The notes: generated by a model from the letters alone, not told the origin. A stretch of DNA of 64,000 bases from Platerodrilus igneus (GCA_036346225.1 JARFIW010000663.1:434001-498000); one strand, 5' to 3'; counted from the first letter of the stretch, positions 23,084 to 34,017 are shown. Numbers and translations are program-made.

Positions 23084-24622
23084 TTAAAGTCGGTTTGACG
23101 CAGCTTTAAATTCTTTTCTATTCTGAGCTAGTCTAAAAAGGTCTACATACCCTTCACAACCTAAATCTCTAATAATTTGACTAATATAGCTTTGTCTAGG
23201 CCTTCTTACTCGATTTTTATTTGGTAGTCTATAATCTAAGACTTTACTAAATAGTCCCTCATGTCTTAACTGGTGCCCTATCATTCTATCTCTCTTGACC
23301 TTCAATTGTTTCCATATACAGGGATCCTCACCTATCCTTCTATAAACTTCCTCGTTTGTTACTCTATCTGTCCAACTAATCTTTAACATTCTCCTATAAC
23401 ACCAAGTTTCAAAAGCTTCTATCTTTTTCTTATCTACTTCTTTAATTGTCCAAGTCTCACTACCGTATAGTAGAACGCTCCATACGTACGACTTTAAGAA
23501 ACTTTTTCTATTATCTAAACTAATACTATTAGCTATTAGTAAGTTTTTCTTTTTTAAAAACATTTATCTAGCTTGAGCTATCCTAGCTACTATATCCCTT
23601 CTGCTACGTCCATCCTTTGTAATTATACTACCTAAATAGCAAAATTCATCTACCTCCTCTAACTCGGTATTACCTATTTTTAATTTTGGTTTAGAACTAG
23701 GCTGTAACTCACTTGTCATTATCTTTGTCTTTACTGAGTTAATTCTCATACTATAGTTAGTCCGTAGTATCTCATCTAAAATATTTAAAAACTCTCCTAA
23801 CTCTTTTCTAGACTCTGCTATAATGGCTATATCATCTGCAATACGTAACATGTTTATTTTCTGTCCCTGTACACTAGTACCTATCTCTTTTCTCTCTCTG
23901 GCTAAGTTTAAAGCTTCCTCAATATAAACATTAAAAATCAAGGGAGACAGTATACAACCCTGCCTAACACCATTTCTAATCTTAGCTTCCTTATCTATTT
24001 CATCAAATCTAATTACTACGCTTTGGTTTTTATATAGACTGTAAATAATTTTTCTATCCCTATGAGAGATTCCTATTTTTTGCAAAACCCTGAACATAAC
24101 AATCCATTTAACCCTATCAAATGCTTTTTCTAAATCTACAAACGCGAAATGAGTCTTTTTATTCTTTTGTAACCTTTTTTCGATAATTACCCTAATCATT
24201 AGTATTGGTTCTCTAGTCCCTCTGTCTTTACAAAAACCATATTGGTCTTCGCCTAAATAATTCTCAGTCAAAGCTTCTACTCTATTTTTAATTATTATAG
24301 TTAGTATTTTGGAAACATGAGAAGTTAAACTAACCGTTCTAAAATTCTCACACCTATCAGCTCCTGACTTTTTTGGGATTGGGATAATAATATTTTTTTC
24401 GAAATCTATTGGAACCTCACCTGTATCATATATTACATTCACTAGTTCATATAATCTGTCTAAAGTTTTCTGACTTGCATATTTTATTAATTCTGCGGGA
24501 ATATCGTCTATCCCTGGCGCTTTATTTAATTTAAGATTCCGAACAGCTCTATCAAATTCCTCTCTTAATATTGAGAACCCTATTTCTACATCCTCGTCTT
24601 GGTCGTTCTCTAACTCATCCAT
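23084..24622 (-). pseudogene. RTE LINE reverse transcriptase and C-terminal domain
   Basis: This RNA-templated DNA polymerase performs target-primed reverse transcription. From 24,622: KAPGIDDIPAELIKYASQ, the fingers block KNIIIPIPKKSGADRCENF, QYGFCKDRGTREPILM, motif A FAFVDLEKAFDRVKW, the palm block VRQGCILSPLIFNVYIEEAL, then MLRIADDIAIIAES as the catalytic box (IADD in place of the usual F/YADD; both Asp retained). The thumb follows to 23,564, where a stop after IVARIAQAR separates it from a second frame (23,084-23,563) with SYVWSVLLYGSETWT, FETWCYRRMLKISWTDRV and IGHQLRHEG. The two pieces are one protein with a single frame break in the AQAR region. The linker to the endonuclease (24,623-25,216) has several stops. 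Confidence 0.88.
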
Positions 24623-25216
24623 ATCGTCTCCCTTATATAAATCTTCTAAATATCTTTTCCATCTATCAGCTACCTCAACTTTGTTTATTAGAAGCTCATT
24701 ATTCTCGTCTCTAATACCATTATATTTTTCCTATCTTCCCAAAAACTTTTAACTGCCCTGTAAGCCCTGTCTGTCTTACCTACTCTCAAATCATCTTGTA
24801 TTCCTTACAATTCTCCTCCATCCATTTATTTCTAGCTTTTCTACACTCGTACTATCTTATTTCTAACTGTATTATATTTTTGCTTACTTTCACTATCCAC
24901 TTCTCTGAAAGGTTTAAGCTTTCTTCTATTCTCTATTAAATCTAATATCTCCTTTGTTACCCACGGTTTTCTCGCTTCTATTTTTTCTTACCTATAGTCT
25001 GTGTTGCTGTATCATGCACAGTCAGTTTTATTTCTTTCCATCTATTTTCTACGTTCCTCCTACAGCTATCTCTTTGCTCTTATTATCTAATACTTGTTTA
25101 TATTCCTCTTTACCCTACTATCACTAAGCTTACCTAGATCCCATCCCTCTCTTTTAACCTTTCTCAATTTTTGAATTTTAGTTTACACTTCATTTTAACT
25201 AAGTTATGATCGCTAT

Positions 25217-25908
25217 CTATGTCAGCCCCTGGATAACTACGACAGTTTTAACTTGGTTTCTAAATCTTTGTTTAACTAAAATATAATCTATTTGGTATCT
25301 AGCCCTATCACCTGGGGCTTTCCAGGTATATCTTCTCCTAACATGTTGTTCGAATAGGGTGTTTACAATTACTAATCTATGTTCCTGGCAAAACTCAACT
25401 AATCTTTCTCCTCTATCATTTCGTCTGCCATACTCAAATTTTCCTACCATTTTTCCCTCACTACCTTCTCCCACTGACGCATTAAAATCGCCCATAACAT
25501 AACTATTTAATTCTCATCTCCTTTTACTTTTCTCACTATACTATTTATATCCTCGTATACCTTTTCTACTTCCTCATCCTCGTACTGAGTTGTTGGCATG
25601 TAAACCTGTACTAAAACAGTGTCTGTGGGTTTTGTACTCAATCTAACCATAATTATTCTATCACTAAATTGTAAGTACTCTTTAACTTTATGCCCTAATC
25701 TTTTACCTAACACTATTCCTACGCCTGCCTGTCCATTAGTTGAAGAAGTTGTAATTATTCTATAATTATCTTTCCAAAAGTCATTACTATCTGGCAATCT
25801 CACCTCACTAATACCTAAAATGTCCAGCTTTTCCTTTCTCATTTCGACTAATAAATTCGTTAACTTATCTACTCTAAGTAATGACCTTACATTCCAAGTC
25901 TCTATCAC
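25217..25908 (-). pseudogene. RTE LINE apurinic-like endonuclease domain
   Basis: N-terminal endonuclease that nicks the target DNA. Frame 25,507-25,908 starts MIETWNVRSLLRVDKL (the N-terminal Asn motif), then LDILGISEVRLP with the catalytic Glu, QAGVGIVLGKRL and VLVQVYMPTTQ. After a single break the frame 25,217-25,495 carries MGDFNASVG (D-x-N motif), RGERLVEFCQEHRLVIVNTL and YTWKAPGDRARYQIDYILV. The match to CFDP2-like EEP endonucleases is strong. The break between the two frames is short and could be a one-base indel. Confidence 0.88.
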
Positions 25909-26310
25909 TAAATCGAACTGTTGTTTTATATTCTTATGATGACGAGCCCCAAGTACCCCTCCCGGAGATCCGAATGAGGGAGTATTTTACCTCCGGACAA
26001 GAATTTTACTTGTGAGCTCTCCATCATATGTATTTCGTGTTTTAGGCCACGCACACCTGGGAAATATTGTGGTAGGCTCCCATATCTTTCCAGAACGCAG
26101 TTTTTAAAGATTTTTAGCAAAAAGCCGTATCTGTCACGGCCAACCCCCAACAAGCTTGTAAATTATTGAGAATCGCCCGAGACCAACCGACCCTCTTCCA
26201 ATATCTTTTAGCCAGCAAGGCTGCTGCCCCTTGCTGCGCCTTCTAATCGCCTTTTACGATAAGCAGGCTTATTATAGTAGTATTCTTTATCCCCTACTAT
26301 AGGGGACTTG

Positions 26311-26756
26311 TTACTACATTGAAGTGTATTTATTTTCGTATTTCAAATAAATACAAAAATTTCAATTAGTTAATTACTCTGTAAAAATGTCAAAGAAAAA
26401 TACACACAAATTTTTATAAATATTATATTAGATATTCGAATGAACGAGTTAGCTATAAATTTACACAAGACAGAGTATCAGCTCTCAGACTTGCCAGCGC
26501 ATGGAAATTAGATAGACTGCACAATCATTTTAAACAGTTGGCATTCCCCCATCTTCGACTCAAGATATTATTCTTTATGAAAGAGAAGCTGGCCTGAAAA
26601 TTGCAATTTTTTGTAATAGTGAACTTTTAGGTACAAGAATGTGACCTAAAAGCTTCTAAAGAACCATCAATACGCTATACGGATATTTATGTAATTAAAT
26701 GTATTCGAAGAGAATACGTACATAATTAAAATACGCATATGAAACGTGCTAGGAGT
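26311..26756. other. No gene recognised
   Basis: AT-rich stretch between the RTE 5' end and the tail of the CR1-type LINE. Confidence 0.45.
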
Positions 26757-27105
26757 ATTTATTTATTTATTTATATTTACGGTTAACACCATTATTTTAA
26801 ATTTCAATATAATTATCGATACAGGTAACAAACAACATTATGCAGCTTTTAAACAACTTGCAAATTAAATTATATGCACTAATTAAATTAATTTATACAG
26901 GAAGAATAAGTAAGATAAGTGAAGTGTATAAACAAAAATGAAGTACACAACAAAATAGCATTTAGATATTAAAAATATTGCTGTATAGCATAGTAATGTA
27001 TGTACAACTACAACTTACACTATTTGAATGCGACATATCGTAATGATTTCTTTAATGAATATAGAGTGCAATCGAACAAATGGAATGAATTATGATGCTT
27101 ATTAA

Positions 27106-28460
27106 TTAGTCTACACATTCTATCAATAGAAGAAAAATAACCATAGTTGGTTCTATGAAACCCAATAAACAAGATTTCATGATTCCTAGCAATTTAGTAG
27201 GCACGTGTATACATATCTTCTGTAAAAGTTCAGGGCAGATAATATGAGAATTCAAGACATTGAAGACAAAACATATATCGTTGATACATCTCCTATCAGA
27301 TAGAGAGGACATATTCAAAATTGGAACGACAGTGTGCTCGTTATTTAAAGTTACTTGAAGACTAAGCTTATATAAAATATATTTAAGAAATCTATTCTGA
27401 ACATGCTCAATCAAGTCAGAATAACAATGGTAGATTGGATTCCAGACAGGCGACACATACTCTAAACGTGAACGGACCAGAGAGGTGTATAATATTTTTA
27501 TTGAGTTAATATTTGTGAAATGTTTAGTATTTCTTTTAATAAATCCAAGCATACGCATTGCTTTGGCTGAAATGTTTTTGATATGGGAAACAAATGTTAG
27601 GTCCTTATCAATTAACACTCCTAAATCGTTTGTCTCAGTTAAGATCTCTAAAACTCGATTATTTAAAATATAAAATGTCATGAACGGATTATGTTTTCTA
27701 TAAAATCTTAGGCAATAACATTTATTAATGTTTAGCTGTAATTCGTGATAATGACACCATTCACAAAATCTAGCCAGATCAGATTGAAGTAACAAATGAT
27801 CATCAGGAGAATAAATAGACATATACATTTTAATGTCCTCTGCAAACAAAAGAAACTTTGCAAACTTAAAAATTGATTTAATATCATTGATGAACAATAT
27901 AAATAAGATTGGACCAAGGTGAGAACCTCGTGGAACACCTGATTTAACTACAATTTCCTTTGATATAAAATTTCGGATTTTAACAAACTGACTTCTCCCA
28001 GTAAGGTAGCTAGAGATCCAATCAAGCAAAAATCCTAAATGCCAATTGTTGCAAGTTTAGTCAAAACTAGTCTATGGCTGACAGTATCAAATGCCTTTCT
28101 AAAATCACCATAAATACAATCAACTTGATGACCTCTTTCAAAAGCAGTAGTAATAAAATCTACAAACAACAGCAGGTTGGTTGTGGTAGAGCGTCCTACA
28201 CAGAAACCATGTTGCTTATCAATAATTAAATTCCTAAATGTAAAGGTTAGGTGATGAGATAAAAAAACTTTCAAAAATTTTTGGTATACAACTTATTATG
28301 GAAATAGGCCTATAATTAGAAATGTTAGGCTTATCACCTGATTTATGAACTGGAGTAACAAAGCTAGCTTTCCAATAAGCTGGAATCACCCCTTCACTTA
28401 AAGACAGGTTAAATAATATAAATAAGGGTTTTGAGATAGTACAAACACAAATTTTCAAAA
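27106..28460 (-). pseudogene. CR1/jockey-group LINE reverse transcriptase
   Basis: Frame 28,234-28,458 has EGVIPAYWKASFVTPVHKSG and ISNYRPISIIS (fingers). Frame 28,035-28,274 has KQHGFCVGRSTTTNLL and motif A CIYGDFRKAFDTVSH. Frame 27,106-28,029 has LDWISSYLTGRSQFVKI, VPRGSHLGPILFILFINDI and the catalytic box FLLFAEDIKMY, then LQLNINKCYCLRF, TNDLGVLIDKDLTF and YVSPVWNP in the thumb. The catalytic box is FAED rather than F/YADD and the palm reads SHLGP where SxLGP with Q before it is usual, so this copy would be inactive even without its frameshifts. The pattern is that of the CR1/Daphne/jockey assemblage; the exact clade needs a tree. Confidence 0.85.
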
Positions 28461-28981
28461 ATATAGGTGGAACTCCATCAGGACCAGGAGATATATTTAC
28501 ATCAATATTGTTTAATTTTGAGTAAATGTCTGTTAAATCAATATTAAAATGTGATACATTGATATTAGATGTGTTATTGTTTACAGTAGACGTATTATAT
28601 CCACTGCTACTAACATAAACAGAAGAGAAATAGGTTGCAAATAAATCTGAAATCTCATTGCCTCGACATGCAGCCTCATTATTATAAAACAGCCTGTTTG
28701 GAATTCCATAATCATCCCTTAGTCTACTAGTGAAACTCCAAAACCGTTTAACATTGTCCGAAATAGAGTTCTCAATATTACGTACATAATTCCTATAACA
28801 AATGATTGCTAATTTTTTGCCTATTCCTTAAATTAGAAAAAAATAAGGTAATCATGAACAGAGTTTGTAGACTTATATATCTTGTGTTATGTTGTCTTAT
28901 GTTACAAAATACATTTACTGCCTCATTCAGTGGTAAATTGGATAATATCCCATCCCAATGAAATCCAGCTAAATAATTTGA

Positions 28982-29166
28982 TATGAGTATATTTCTGGAG
29001 GATGTCTTTGACTAGTACTTTTAGTATGTTATTTTAAATTATTTAATGTGTAATTTGTTATTTATTTTAGATGTAACTTTGTATTTTTAAAGTTTTTATT
29101 GTATTATTTAAAGGAATAAGTGTAACTACCATTCTATATGGGTACAAATATATATCTATCTATCTA
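28982..29166 (+). mobile_element. Short retroelement 3' end inserted in the LINE linker
   Basis: The LINE linker reads ...YFYDFWNANY up to about 29,160 and resumes with SNYLAGF at about 28,980. The roughly 180 bp between has no coding match, is T-rich, and ends in (TATC)n at 29,149-29,166. A short piece with a simple tetranucleotide tail fits a 5'-truncated LINE or SINE inserted on the plus strand. Confidence 0.5.
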
Positions 29167-30019
29167 TAGTTAGCATTCCAAAAGTCGTAAAAATAATCAT
29201 GATTATTTTCTAAGTCATTTTTGATCGCATAAATAGGTACAAATATACAAAGTGTGGGATGATGGTTATTACAAGGTAATAATATATCAGTTACATAATT
29301 TACTCTAATGTTAGACATGCTGGAAAATGCAAGATCCAATAGAACATTGTTTGCATTAACTACATTATTAAGCTGATAAAGATTAAAATAGCCAAAATGT
29401 TCAGATATGTGAAACGAGGAATTTATCTCGGAAATAGTACTATTAGGTTGAGAAATTGCATAGACACCAAAATCATCATTATACCAACTTGTATGTGGTA
29501 AATTGTAATCCCCAATCAAAATAAGCTTTGCGTTGTCATACATATTCATTATATGGTGGACTGTTAAGCAATGAGCAAGATAAACATCCGATAAAGATTT
29601 TGGTGGTAAATATATAGTTCCAATGATTAGAAGTGATTGAGCACACTCAATTTTAACGAATAATTGTTCTAGTGAATCACAATCCAATGATATAGAACTA
29701 ATAACATGATTAGACTTCACAGCAATCATCACACCACCACCCCTACTAAATTTACTAGTGAGATCACTACGATTCGTTCTATATATCACATAGTCTTTTA
29801 AGTTGAGTTCAGCATTAGTAACATCATTAGACAACCAGTCTCACTAAAAACCAGCACATCATAGTCTTCAGAACAACCCATAACTGCAACATATAATTGA
29901 TTCAATTTAGAACGAAGACCACGTACATTTTGATAGTATATAGAGAAGTACTCAGTTTTTTTAACGATTTGCATTAACAATAGTAGGAACTCCATTAATG
30001 TATCGAATAGTTTTATCAT
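29160..30019 (-). pseudogene. CR1/jockey-group LINE endonuclease domain
   Basis: Frame 29,798-30,019 carries YYQNVRGLRSKLNQLY (N-terminal Asn motif) and DVLVFSET (catalytic Glu). After a frame break near 29,830, frame 29,160-29,834 carries SRGGGVMIAVKSNH, LLIIGTIYLPP and LILIGDYNLPHTSW (D-x-N), with NHHPTL for the last His motif. It is the AP-like endonuclease of the same element as the RT at 27,106-28,460. Confidence 0.85.
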
Positions 30020-30236
30020 TTACCCCCTTGCCTATTAAATTTCCTAAGTCCTGTTTAACTTTTTTATAGTATTCTCGTTGCATCACTGTTAAATCAGAAC
30101 CAAACCGTATATCTCCAGTATATTTATTTTTATTCTTGAGCACTGTTATGACATCATTGGCATTGCTTAATATTACCTTTATTGGTCTGCAGCTGCCACC
30201 TTTTTTACCCACGCATATAACTTTCATATTTTCTGC
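29961..30236 (-). pseudogene. CR1/jockey-group LINE ORF1 C-terminal fragment
   Basis: Reads KVICVGKKGGSCRPIKVILS, then NKNKYTGDIRFGSDLTVMQR, then DKTIRYINGVPTIVNANR. The order 'RPIKV..L, K.YTG.I....L...QR, IRYINGVP.IV' is the conserved C-terminus of RNA-binding ORF1 proteins in many insect CR1-group LINEs. It overlaps the start of the endonuclease frame. The upstream part is missing because the insertion is 5'-truncated. Confidence 0.7.
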
Positions 30237-30244
30237 AATAACTC
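30237..30244. repeat. 8-bp target-site duplication, copy 2
   Basis: AATAACTC, identical to 22,549-22,556. Confidence 0.75.
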
Positions 30245-30885
30245 TGCAGAGGCATTATACAGATCGTCCTCAGTTACTCTATGTGACTGTGCTAACTCTT
30301 CGATTCGTTCCAGGAATGAATAAAGTTGTTTAGGATCTCCCGATAACTTAACAGACCAAATTCCAATGGGTAAAGGTGGTGTTACGTATGTGACTGTATT
30401 AAGGGGCACACTATTAACAGGAGAGGACAAATTGACAAATTCATTTAAACTAGTTGGCTTATCTTTCGCCCTATCAAACAGTTATGCCTCAATAATACGG
30501 ATCGTAGCTAGTTTCTCTCGCATAAATTCAACAGTTCTTCTTGATTCTGCGATGGCAGCTTCATCATTTTAACTTGACCAGTTAAGTGTACTAGTCTTGA
30601 CTGTACCCTTTTAAAAACAGAGTCGGAAGGGTCACCTTCAAATTCTGACAAAACATTTCTAATCGAAAAAACGGTGTCCTTGATTTCTTCACTCTCTACT
30701 GAAAATTCAACTTTATAATCCGAAAAATCTATAAAACAACCTGGTTGACCTAACTCTTTCGCTAGTAAACGACTTAATATCTTTCGTTTGTTAATGACTG
30801 GTCTACTGCTCTCAATTCCACGTATACGAAGTTCATAATCAAGTTCCTCTTTAAGTAAATACACAACCTGAAAGGTATCAGTCAT
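30237..30885 (-). pseudogene. LTR-retrotransposon Gag, N-terminal half
   Basis: Starts MTDTFQVVYLLKEELDYELR at 30,885 and continues with KRKILSRLLAKELGQ and LTGQVKMMKL, an N-terminal helical region typical of insect Gypsy-type Gags. After one stop and one frame change near 30,430-30,508 it reads PPLPIGIWSVKLSGDPKQLY, then FLERIEELAQSHRVTEDDLY, the start of the capsid domain. It ends abruptly at the 8-bp duplication in the middle of the capsid; the C-terminal half is at 21,849-22,556, in frame with this half across the duplication. Size and motif order suggest the two halves made one Gag of about 450 residues before the LINEs landed. Confidence 0.75.
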
Positions 30886-31279
30886 TTTTATACTTTTCTA
30901 AAATTTATTTAAAAAAAAAAACTAATAAAAATCCAGAGATTTAAGAATTTTTTTTAAGATTGCCTTTAAACCAAATCCAAATTTATCCTAATTGTTTATG
31001 CCTAATAAAATTTATTCAATAGGGGAACAACAATTAAATCCAGAACTCACTACTTCGCCGTACTGATAACTAAATTACTAAAACAATTTATTGTCATACT
31101 TCAAATTAGTTTTAAAATCTATAACCGAAAATTTCAGAACAATATAGTGCGGTAATACAACTAACGATAACAAAATTTCAATTGCTACTTCTTAGCAGTT
31201 CCAAAAAATTAAAGCTCACAATGCAGTGTCAGCATAACTATAATTAAACGAGGCCTTACATATTTGGTGGCAGCATAAC

Positions 31280-31386
31280 TATCAAAGCCTCACGCGTTGT
31301 GCGTAAGTGAAACAATCAAAGTCCCAGATGTTTTGGGCGCAAGTAAAACAATCGAAGCCCCAGACGTTGGGCCTCAGTAAAAGATT
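31280..31386 (-). repeat. 35-36-bp tandem repeat in the LTR-element leader
   Basis: Three units, each with a CAATC.AAG start and a CCCAGA.GTT.GGGC core (starts about 31,280, 31,314, 31,350). The outermost unit overlaps the primer-binding-site candidate. Confidence 0.7.
31359..31376 (-). promoter_or_regulatory. Candidate tRNA-Lys-type primer-binding site
   Basis: On the minus strand reads TGAGGCCCAACGTC, close to the TGGCGCCCAACGTG complement of tRNA-Lys used by many Gypsy-type elements. It lies just inside the 5' LTR (31,377 upward) and upstream of gag, as expected. Confidence 0.5.
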
Positions 31387-31968
31387 TTTATACAAACCTC
31401 ACATTGGTGGTGACAGTGAAACGACTTCCACCCTCTTAGTGAAGGGGAATCGACAGTCTTCTGACTAAGTTAGGGATCTATTCCTCGGGAAGAGTTTATG
31501 AGGAGTGGTCATAAATTTCACAACAAAAGATTGTTTTCTATACTGACTCTCAAATAAAAATAGGGGATGCTAAAAGGACCCTACCAAGTCCTAGAATTGA
31601 TAAAGCACGGGTTACTCTAAGGGAGAACTTGGAAATCCTCAGTGGGAAAAAATCGCTTTTACTGTAAACATGCCTGATCTGAAAGAAAACAATATTATTA
31701 TAATAACGAAGGACTCAAGAGATACACTCTTGCTACCTTATACAATAAAGAGTAATTATTAATACCTATAATTTAAACATAGGTAGCAAAAGAAAATTTA
31801 AATATCAAGCTTCTCAAAAGAGCTGTTTAGTACTTTTTCATTGTATCACAACCAACAACCTTATTCTTTACAAAAGGGAATATAGTCTCTTTTAATTTAA
31901 TTATCTCTACCTTTGGACGCACTTATCCAAACTAAAACAGTTTTTCAATTAAATCAAATGATGATATA
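31377..31968 (-). repeat. 5' LTR of the gag-only LTR retrotransposon
   Basis: Direct repeat partner of 18,105-18,676. It lies upstream of gag in the direction of transcription (minus strand), next to the primer-binding-site candidate. The copies differ by scattered substitutions and small indels, so the insertion is not recent. The boundary on the high side is near AAATGATG (31,961-31,968). Confidence 0.7.
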
Positions 31969-32046
31969 GTGTATCAAACGCCATTTACTGCGTTTAATTC
32001 GTACGGCATTCCATCAAGACTATACTTATATTTTGTATAAACGTAT

Positions 32047-32265
32047 TTGGTGGTTGATTCCGTATTTCAGAACTTACAAGATAAGTCGCATAGGAAAAAA
32101 TGCGATTGTAGAAAAAATGATGTGTGCAACATGTGCAAAAAGTATATTTGTTGTACTCAGCATGTTGCAGCCCTCGACTGCGTCTCGAGCTGCAAACTTC
32201 ATGCTTTGTGCAATAAATATACACTTTTTGCACTAGTTCCACAAATAACAATTTTTTTATTTTGA
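32047..32265 (+). pseudogene. Cys/His-rich fragment, possibly a piggyBac-type C-terminus
   Basis: Frame reads KKCDCRKNDVCNMCKKYICC, then HVAALDC. The spacing CxxCxxxxC...H....C resembles the Cys-rich DNA-binding tail of some piggyBac-like transposases. Nothing upstream matches a transposase catalytic core, so the call is weak. It sits between the 5' LTR and the DUF4806 gene. Confidence 0.25.
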
Positions 32266-32318
32266 GCCAAATTTTAGGGATGTGTAAACTAATCAGTGTT
32301 GTGTATGTATTTTTGCAG

Positions 32319-33536
32319 ATGATTATACAGAAGCCAAAGAAAAAGAAAAGTTAGCGGAGGTGACTTCTGATTTAGATGCTCTCGAAGATAATGTTATAAG
32401 AAGAAGGCATATAAAAAGACAATCACGATTTCTTGAATCGGATGATGAGGAAGATGAAAATACTCATATTAATTCTAATTTGATATGGCCACCTGCCACT
32501 AATTTTGGTCAAAATTTTTTAAAAGGTATATATTATTCAAAAGAAATTGTTTCTACTAAGTTTTATAAATTCTAGATATCACTGGTGGGTATAAGTTGAC
32601 CTCAGAAAGGGCATTACGCACAAAATCTACTCAGAATTTACAATGTGACTGCAGTGGGAGTTCTCAACAAGATATATCACAATACAAGTCATCCGCCAGT
32701 TTTACAAATAGATGTAATACTCTAGATAACAATCCCATTTCAACAGATATAATCCAACAGGGGTTGCAATCACAATTCAGTACACCACCAAACTCATGCT
32801 CCAATACACCATTGCATTCCAATACTCCATCACGCTCGGATACACCATTAAGCTGCAGTTCTTTAGTTACACTAGCTGAAACTGATAATGGTGATAAAGG
32901 TATATTTGATTTGTACATTAATTTTTAATAAATTTTAAAAAACATTTTAGACAAAATTGATATCATTCCTTTCCACAATAGTGGAGCAAAATAAAGAAAT
33001 ATTATCTTTGGTAAGAACCAAGCATTTGTCAGATAAGTTTTATCACAATTTATCTGTACCTATCATCCCCATCCAAATGCCAGTGGATACTATAGAGGAT
33101 TTAGAAAAATTGGAAAATCATTTGAATGATACCAGCAATGAAATGGAATAAATTTTTTAGTAGAGTTTAGCTTATGTTTACTTTTTAGTGCCTATATCTA
33201 TCTTCTCTGGATAGAAGTAGTTTGGTTTCGGCAACTAATTCTTCATTGCGTTATTGTATAACTTACAAATTAGCGAAACAGTTTAACTATTTGGGATCAC
33301 GCAATAGCAAAAAGGCTTTTAATCCATACAGGCTCAAGAAAGTGATATTAGTTAAACCAATAAAATTAGTGAAAGAAGTGTCTTATTGTAAATACATTTT
33401 TTTAGTTGCAGTAAAAATTGCGGTGCCTATTGCAGATGAACGAAAAATAGAAGATCAGATAAAAATCTGGTTAAGACGGTCTCCAAAATCATTTAAACTT
33501 GAACAACTAAAACTACAGAAGCATAATGGAGTATAA
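32319..33536 (+). pseudogene. Multi-exon DUF4806 protein gene, CACTA-associated
   Basis: At least five exons can be read: 32,319-32,525 (acidic, SRFLESDDEEDENTH), 32,576-32,899 (Ser/Thr/Pro-rich, CSNTPLHSNTPSRSDTPLS), 32,951-33,150 (coiled-coil-like then IPIQMPVDTIEDLEKLENHL), 33,189-33,341 (YLSSLDRSSLVSATNSSLRY, FNYLGSRNSKKAF) and 33,406-33,536 (DERKIEDQIKIWLRRSPKSF). Introns are 50-60 bp with AG acceptors; donors GTATAT at 32,526 and 32,900 are visible, but the donor after 33,150 appears lost and leaves a stop. The last three exons match the DUF4806 domain (LP.....ELE.LE..L; L..LG; F.. .G...K.AF; I..WL). Function is unknown; such proteins are often transposon-encoded. Same strand and close spacing to the CACTA transposase suggest one element. 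The first exon is not identified. Confidence 0.55.
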
Positions 33537-34017
33537 AACAACTGTGGGCAAGTGACAGTATATTACAGGCAATTACTCAAATGCAAACGGCAGATTTTAA
33601 ATACTTTTGCTGATGACACCTGCTTAGATACAACAAATTCTAATTCAAGAAATGAATTTACTCATAATGATTATACTGGTTCTGAATCTAATCATAATTG
33701 TGACTCATCTGTTCATTAAATCAATTAAATATAAATTCAAATATTGAATCATCTCATGATGATGTGTTAAACACAAATTACGATAATAATTTGGACTGTA
33801 ATAATTTTTATTTGTCAGATACTTTAGAAACAAGTACAAGTGATAATGAGAATGCACCAATATGCAATGATGAAAAATTTTCCAGTAATTTAAATACAGA
33901 ATTAATATTAAAAGAAAAATTAAAACTCAGGTCCCACTCATTGTAGTGTTAGTAAACTTCTTCATATCCTTTCTTATTATCATCCTGAACTGCCGCAGGA
34001 TTGTCGAACTCTTTTAA
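33537..34017 (+). pseudogene. CACTA/EnSpm-like transposase, N-terminal part
   Basis: Acidic, Asn/Ser-rich frame (TSTSDNENAPICNDEKFSSN at 33,764-33,946) followed in another frame by VSKLLHILSYYHPELPQDCR and TL, the block that precedes the catalytic region in animal CACTA-like transposases (…LL..L......LP.D.RTLL). It stops being transposase at a TTAA (34,014-34,017) where the piggyBac-like element begins. The gene resumes at 46,058 in the same frame, counting the TTAA once. Upstream frames contain at least one stop and one frame change. Confidence 0.65.

Larger units (their letters stand above)
23060..26310 (-). mobile_element. RTE-type LINE, near full length
   Basis: The 3' end is at about 23,063 with an A-rich tail. 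The 5' untranslated part (25,926-26,310) contains TAAGCCTGCTTATCGTAAAA and GCAGCAAGGGGCAGCAGCC. Endonuclease, linker and RT follow in order on the minus strand, with only a few frame breaks, so this copy is younger than the one at 1-2825. Confidence 0.85.
26757..30236 (-). mobile_element. CR1/jockey-group LINE, 5'-truncated, with nested insertion
   Basis: Reads on the minus strand from 30,236 (truncated in ORF1) through endonuclease and RT to a 3' UTR and an (AAAT)n-type tail at 26,757-26,779. The linker is interrupted by a foreign piece at 28,982-29,166. The truncated 5' end lies against the target duplication inside gag. Confidence 0.8.
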
